This document shows positions 27,026-30,046 of a stretch of 30,046 nucleotides of DNA, piece after piece. The notes below the pieces were generated by a model, which saw nothing but the letters and a program-made list of their open reading frames with translations, did no database searches and was not told the origin of the DNA. This stretch comes from a virus. The first letter of the stretch is position 1, and every line of letters starts with the position of its first letter. Made by a program: the position numbers and the translations under genes. The stretch spans positions 1 to 30,046 of the IMG/VR virus record IMGVR_UViG_3300025289_000094; one strand, given 5' to 3'.

Positions 27026-28591
27026 TTAGGACATCAGCCAGGTGGAAGTTTCCAGATGGGCGAGGGCGACCGCATCACCGCTATCCGGGGAGCGTCCGAG
27101 GCGCTCGATAATGTCTTCTTTGCTCTCAACTTGAATTCCCTGAGCGCTCACCTTCCAGCGCGGCGCACACAGATCCGCCAGCAGTTCCGAGTCCGGCGGC
27201 AGCGCCAGGTCCTCCCCCAGCTGCGGGTCCAGCGCCTCACGCAGGCTCCAGTACATCCAGGCCCGCACGTTGCGCATCTTGAACTTGCCGCTGCGGTCCG
27301 TCTGGTCCGCCCCCGACGCCACGTTGACGCCTTGCGCATCAACCCCGTCCATCTCATGCAGGAAGTCATACACGCTGGTGCCCACCCCGATCAGGTCCAC
27401 GTTCACCGTGGCATCCGCCAGCGCCTCCTTTTTGTCTTCGGCCTTTTCTTCGCCTTCGGTCTCCGCTTCAACCACCAGCGCCAGGTCCCGCAGCATGCGC
27501 ACCACCAGGCCGGCCCCCGTCTGGCCATCCGGCACGGTCTTGCCTTCATGCTTCTCCAGCTCGCCAAAGTAGTTGGCAAAGCGTGGCGCCAGCACGAACT
27601 TGTCCCCACCGCCGCGGGCCACGTCGGCCCCGATGGCAGTGAGCGGGCCGCGCACAAAGTCCGGGTCAGCGGTGCGCTGCTCCCAGCGTTCCTGGGCCAG
27701 GCGCACCCACTCGGTGGGGATCACCTGCCAGACGTTGTCTTCCCGCCCGATCTTGAAGTCGCCGAACAACAATTGCGACCGCAGCGGCTCCGGCATGTTC
27801 TGCAGGATGGCTTCGTAGCCAGTGGTGGCCAGGAAGGGGTTGTCGGCCAGGCGGGCGGGGATGAACGTGCGGCTCTTGGGCTGGATGGTCTCGTCGTTCC
27901 ACTCGAAGGGTTCACCGGTCTCGACTTCCTGCTCCTTGCCGTCCACCATCGCATACCAGCGCAGTTCCCCTGGGCGGGCCGGCTTTGGGTGCTGCGGGTC
28001 CAACCAGGCCCCCCAGCGCTGGATGACCCACTCGCCTTCGGCACTCTCCGGCGGGTTGCCGGTGGCCACCACCCGCACCCGCTGGCCCGGGGTCGTGCTG
28101 CGTGCCCAACCGATGATGAACTCGTACTGGCTTTGGGTGAATTCAGTGAGCTCGTCGAAGCCCTTGAGGTCGTGCGGCCGCCCGCGCCACTTGCGTTTGT
28201 CGTGGTCGAACTGCACCGCACCGAAGTCCAGCCGGCGGCCGTCGTTCAGCTTCCAGATCTTGCGCTGGCTGTTGTACTGGCCGGCCTCGCCGATGATCTC
28301 CCGTGCCCGCTCCTCAATCTCCTTGAGGTTCTCGTACTCCCGCCGGAAGATGACCGCCTTGCGGTGCGCCGTGATCGACAGGCCCAGGAGCAGGTCGGAC
28401 TTGCCGCCGCCGGCAGCGCCGCCATAAAACAACTCATCGGCCGGGCTGTCGTAGGCCAGGCGCTGCGGCACCGAGGCTGGCTCCCACAGGGGCATATCCA
28501 CGGTGAGCAAGGCGTCCAGCTGCGCCCGCTCCTCGTCGGTGAGGTAGGGCAGCAGGTCGATCATCTCGGCCACCGGCGAGGCGTCAGTCAC
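27026..28591 (-). CDS. terL: Terminase large subunit, 521 aa
   Basis: It is the DNA-packaging motor and nuclease. The Walker A motif is GGAAGGGKS (residues 57-65), followed by AVIFRREYENLKEIEERAR, and a Walker B-like LKGFDELTEF (about 145-154) with VRVVATGNPP (coupling motif) downstream. The C-terminal RNase H-type nuclease shows IGADVARGGGDKF (about 317-330), NVDLIGVGTSVYDFL and the terminal RSPDSGDAVALAH, supplying the acidic triad. GTG 28591 is chosen: AAGGAGG precedes it by 6-7 bases and it overlaps the terS stop by 8 bases; an ATG 15 codons earlier lies deep in terS. The gene order terS-terL-portal is standard. Confidence 0.93.
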   Translation of the reverse strand: MTDASPVAEMIDLLPYLTDEERAQLDALLTVDMPLWEPASVPQRLAYDSPADELFYGGAAGGGKSDLLLGLSITAHRKAVIFRREYENLKEIEERAREIIGEAGQYNSQRKIWKLNDGRRLDFGAVQFDHDKRKWRGRPHDLKGFDELTEFTQSQYEFIIGWARSTTPGQRVRVVATGNPPESAEGEWVIQRWGAWLDPQHPKPARPGELRWYAMVDGKEQEVETGEPFEWNDETIQPKSRTFIPARLADNPFLATTGYEAILQNMPEPLRSQLLFGDFKIGREDNVWQVIPTEWVRLAQERWEQRTADPDFVRGPLTAIGADVARGGGDKFVLAPRFANYFGELEKHEGKTVPDGQTGAGLVVRMLRDLALVVEAETEGEEKAEDKKEALADATVNVDLIGVGTSVYDFLHEMDGVDAQGVNVASGADQTDRSGKFKMRNVRAWMYWSLREALDPQLGEDLALPPDSELLADLCAPRWKVSAQGIQVESKEDIIERLGRSPDSGDAVALAHLETSTWLMS

Positions 28592-29273
28592 TCCCACCCT
28601 CCTTGCGCTGGCGGGCCTTGTCCAGGATGGCAGCAATGCGCGCCGCCCGGTCGGCGTCCGTCAGGCCGGAGTCGGTGAGGTCCAGCTTGCCTTCCAATTC
28701 GGTGCGGTCGGTGAATAGTTTGTAGTGCCGGCCCATCAGCTGCAGGCCGTCCAGCGGGTCATGCCATTCGATATCCACGCCGATCTTCGTCTGGCGCACG
28801 CGCTTGATCAGGTGGCTGTAGCCGTCCTTGCGCAGTTTCGCCAGGTCAAACTTGGCCACCAGGCCGGCCGGGTACTGGTTGCCTTTGCGGTCCACATTGA
28901 AGACCTCGATGATGTCCATGTAGTCGGTGGGGTCGAAGCCGCGCACGATGGTGGACAGGCGCGCCAGCACCTCCTCCTCGGCCACCACACGGGTGCGCAT
29001 CAGGAAATGGATGCATTCCTTGATTTTGGGATTCTTCAGGTTATCGTGGGCGGTGCTTCCGAGCACCGAGTAGGCGCCCTTGTACCCCGCTTCCTTCGCC
29101 GCCTTGATCCCGTTGTAGCCCCCGGTCACGTAGTGCAGCGCAAACATGGCCTGCAGCATGGTGATGCCAAACTGGGCCACGAGCTCCTGCGGGTCGACTT
29201 CAGCGATTTCGGTCTTGGGGCTGCGCGTCTTGGCTTTTGTGACGCGTGCCGGTCGGGCGCTCTTGGGGGGCAT
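28584..29273 (-). CDS. Terminase small subunit, 229 aa
   Basis: It recognises phage DNA for packaging. It has a basic N-terminal tail (PPKSARPARVTKAKTRSPKT) and a helix-turn-helix-like region about residues 45-75 (GGYNGIKAAKEAGYKGAYSV), matching small terminases of the Terminase_2 type. A helical middle follows (KIKECIHFLMRTRVVAEEEV) and a C-terminal part with DGLQLMGRHYKLFTDR, a segment often seen in this group ('K.lEllgk..glf'). It is the first gene of the late operon and has its own promoter at 29352-29379. The end overlaps the terL GTG by 8 bases. Confidence 0.85.
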   Translation of the reverse strand: MPPKSARPARVTKAKTRSPKTEIAEVDPQELVAQFGITMLQAMFALHYVTGGYNGIKAAKEAGYKGAYSVLGSTAHDNLKNPKIKECIHFLMRTRVVAEEEVLARLSTIVRGFDPTDYMDIIEVFNVDRKGNQYPAGLVAKFDLAKLRKDGYSHLIKRVRQTKIGVDIEWHDPLDGLQLMGRHYKLFTDRTELEGKLDLTDSGLTDADRAARIAAILDKARQRKEGGSD

Positions 29274-29310
29274 GCCATCCCTCGTCCCCTGCGTCCGCCT
29301 TGTTAAATAC

Positions 29311-29340
29311 TGACCGGCGCGGGGATGTCCACGCCGGTCA
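29311..29340 (-). promoter_or_regulatory. Leader hairpin upstream of terS
   Basis: TGACCGGCG (29311-29319) and CGCCGGTCA (29332-29340) form a perfect 9-base stem with a 12-base loop, starting about 5 bases after the expected start of the terS transcript. It is followed by GTATTTAAC, not a full U-tract. A 5'-end stem of this kind can protect a message or act as a weak attenuator. Confidence 0.55.
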
Positions 29341-29351
29341 ACTCATCTGCG

Positions 29352-29379
29352 ATTATAGCAGAGGATGCGCGTCAGTCAA
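29352..29379 (-). promoter_or_regulatory. Strong sigma70-type promoter of the late operon
   Basis: On the minus strand TTGACT (29379-29374) and TATAAT (29357-29352) are 16 bases apart, about 80 bases before the terS start. Five of six and six of six consensus bases make it the best-matching promoter in the window. It would drive terS-terL-portal and beyond. Confidence 0.72.
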
Positions 29380-29403
29380 TCCGGTTTGCGCGCCAACCGG
29401 ATT
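29378..29403. promoter_or_regulatory. Inverted-repeat operator overlapping the late promoter
   Basis: AATCCGGTT (29378-29386) and AACCGGATT (29395-29403) are perfect 9-base inverted repeats with an 8-base spacer. The left arm shares two bases with the -35 box of the terS promoter. Position and symmetry are those of a repressor or activator dimer site. The regulator is not identified. Confidence 0.55.
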
Positions 29404-29413
29404 TGGTGCGGCT

Positions 29414-29677
29414 TCACATCTGCTCCCAATAAGGCAGGTACTCGGTGTCGTAGGTGTCTTCGGGGACTGGATACCCTTTGAACTTGAGATACATTTCGTT
29501 GACTGACCTTTCCTGCTCATAGATCTTGCAGTACTCACAGATACTACTCACCGTGAACCAGCCAAACCCGTTGTTGTGGACCTGATAATCTTTCATTTTG
29601 TGCCCCAGGACGGGGATTTTGTCGAGCAGGAACGGGCCACGGTCAACACAAAAGAATTCAAGCCAAAGGTTGATCAT
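29414..29677 (-). CDS. Hypothetical protein, 87 aa
   Basis: A small protein with a Cys-x-x-Cys pair (ICEYCKIYEQE, about 46-56), many aromatics (NNGFGWFTVSS) and an acidic Tyr-rich end (EDTYDTEYLPYWEQM). I do not recognise it. Its ATG overlaps the stop of an upstream minus-strand frame (ATGA). The gene ends 11 bases before the operator/promoter of terS, so it is either a separate small transcript or the end of an operon cut by the right-hand junction. A CxxC zinc-binding role is possible but not shown. Confidence 0.55.
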   Translation of the reverse strand: MINLWLEFFCVDRGPFLLDKIPVLGHKMKDYQVHNNGFGWFTVSSICEYCKIYEQERSVNEMYLKFKGYPVPEDTYDTEYLPYWEQM

Positions 29678-29838
29678 CGTCCCACCAACGCCACCTGGGC
29701 ATACAGGCTCAGCACGCAGGCCATCAGCAGCAGGGTCAGCCCCAGCTGCAGGAAGGCTTTGAGGATGGCATGCCGGGTCCCGCTAGGAAGATCGCCCTTG
29801 TGCCGTGGGACCGCCACGACGCCGCGCCCGGTGACCAC
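29674..29838 (-). CDS. C-terminal part of a small membrane protein (start lost or unclear)
   Basis: The convincing part is the end: AILKAFLQLGLTLLLMACVL and SLYAQVALVGR, one membrane helix, coupled as ATGA to the next gene. Upstream the frame runs into the region that reads as a MerB-like gene on the opposite strand, and the only usual starts are GTG codons (29838, 29817) without ribosome sites. The N-terminus was probably lost at a junction near 29770-29790, or the gene simply starts at a weak GTG. No function is assigned. Confidence 0.35.
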   Translation of the reverse strand: MVTGRGVVAVPRHKGDLPSGTRHAILKAFLQLGLTLLLMACVLSLYAQVALVGR

Positions 29839-30046
29839 TTTGGCGTGCCGGCCGCCCAGTGGTGGGACAACATCGCGTTCACTTGATCGACGATGCTCAT
29901 CTTCCGGTCGGAAGAGCACATCGACCGCTGGTGCGCTTCTCGGGAGCTGACGCGCGGTGCCGCCATGTCCCCGGAGCAGTGCTGGCAACTTGCCCAAGCT
30001 TGGTACGCGAACGTTTTGCGCCCCGACTGGCGCAGAAAGACACTGG
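29770..30046 (+). pseudogene. MerB-like (alkylmercury lyase-type) C-terminal fragment with in-frame TGA; possible selenoprotein
   Basis: A plus-strand frame reads KIALVPWDRHDAAPGDHFGV, PAAQWWDNIAFT, then TGA (29884-29886), then STMLIFRSEEHIDRWCASRE and MSPEQCWQLAQAWYANVLRP to the window edge. The pattern 'AFTC.TM..FRSEEH...W' is one I know from MerB-like proteins, where the second active-site cysteine stands just before STM; here that codon is TGA. The N-terminal ~100+ residues expected of the family are absent upstream, so the gene appears truncated at about 29770-29790. Either it is a decaying fragment with a nonsense mutation, or the TGA encodes selenocysteine, as the hairpin after it allows. 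The family call is from memory of motifs. Confidence 0.45.
29891..29923 (+). promoter_or_regulatory. SECIS-like hairpin after the in-frame TGA
   Basis: TCTTCC (29900-29905) and GGAAGA (29910-29915) form a perfect 6-base stem with a GGTC loop. An outer stem CGATG/CATCG (29891-29895/29919-29923) is separated by a small internal loop. The first loop G is 20 bases after the TGA. Loop guanines, stem length and distance fit the bacterial SECIS pattern. Random GC-rich hairpins are common, so this is suggestive only. Confidence 0.4.

Noticed and set aside
25460-28678. A 1072-codon open frame on the plus strand
   Set aside because: It is antisense to portal and terL, whose motifs are unmistakable. 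Its composition (Leu/Val/Gly/His/Arg) is that of a reversed frame.
1-30046. tRNA, rRNA, integrase or transposase genes
   Set aside because: Looked for acceptor/T-arm-like ends and for tyrosine/serine recombinase or transposase motifs in the larger frames; none seen.

Overview
The window looks like most of the structural half of a siphovirus-type phage or prophage with an HK97-fold capsid. It is GC-rich, its genes are packed with stop/start overlaps, and its right edge appears to run into a chromosomal gene. No integrase, tRNA, rRNA or CRISPR array is visible. The host cannot be named from the sequence; a GC-rich environmental bacterium fits, and anything narrower is a guess.

Layout. (1) Positions 1-1994, plus strand: the tail of one gene and three short coupled genes of unknown function, two of them membrane-anchored, then an XRE-type regulator with a C-terminal zinc-ribbon-like segment. 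(2) 1995-4430, plus strand: a visibly AT-richer two-gene cassette, a ParB-like protein and a D12-class adenine-N6 DNA methylase. It has its own TATAAT box and a hairpin that buries the ribosome binding site. It ends at a hairpin terminator at 4465-4492 that also closes the opposing late operon. (3) 29273 down to 4552, minus strand: the late operon. In transcription order it holds terS, terL, portal and head morphogenesis protein; then a promoter and leader with a terminator-like hairpin; then a protease-capsid fusion with an internal capsid start and a probable decoration protein. Next come three enzymes (Rossmann/DUF115-like, SAM methyltransferase, GT2 glycosyltransferase), the head-tail connector, gp10-like protein, tail terminator candidate, a small protein, the tail tube, tail chaperones with a classical -1 frameshift signal, and the tape measure. 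Two baseplate-type proteins, a leucine-rich-repeat receptor-binding candidate and a lysis region (small membrane proteins and a TIM-barrel lysin candidate) finish it. (4) 29414-30046: two small minus-strand phage genes, then a plus-strand fragment resembling the C-terminal part of alkylmercury-lyase (MerB-like) proteins.

The most unusual signals are these: a MerB-like reading frame with TGA where I expect a conserved cysteine, followed by a bacterial-SECIS-like hairpin; a T4-gene-e-like arrangement in which the cassette promoter starts transcription inside the arm of the hairpin that hides the RBS; the protease-capsid fusion with a strong internal Shine-Dalgarno; a glycan/methyl enzyme trio inside the head operon; and near-identical 69-bp repeats coding for leucine-rich repeats in a probable adhesin. 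All functional names rest on reading motifs by eye, with no database search.
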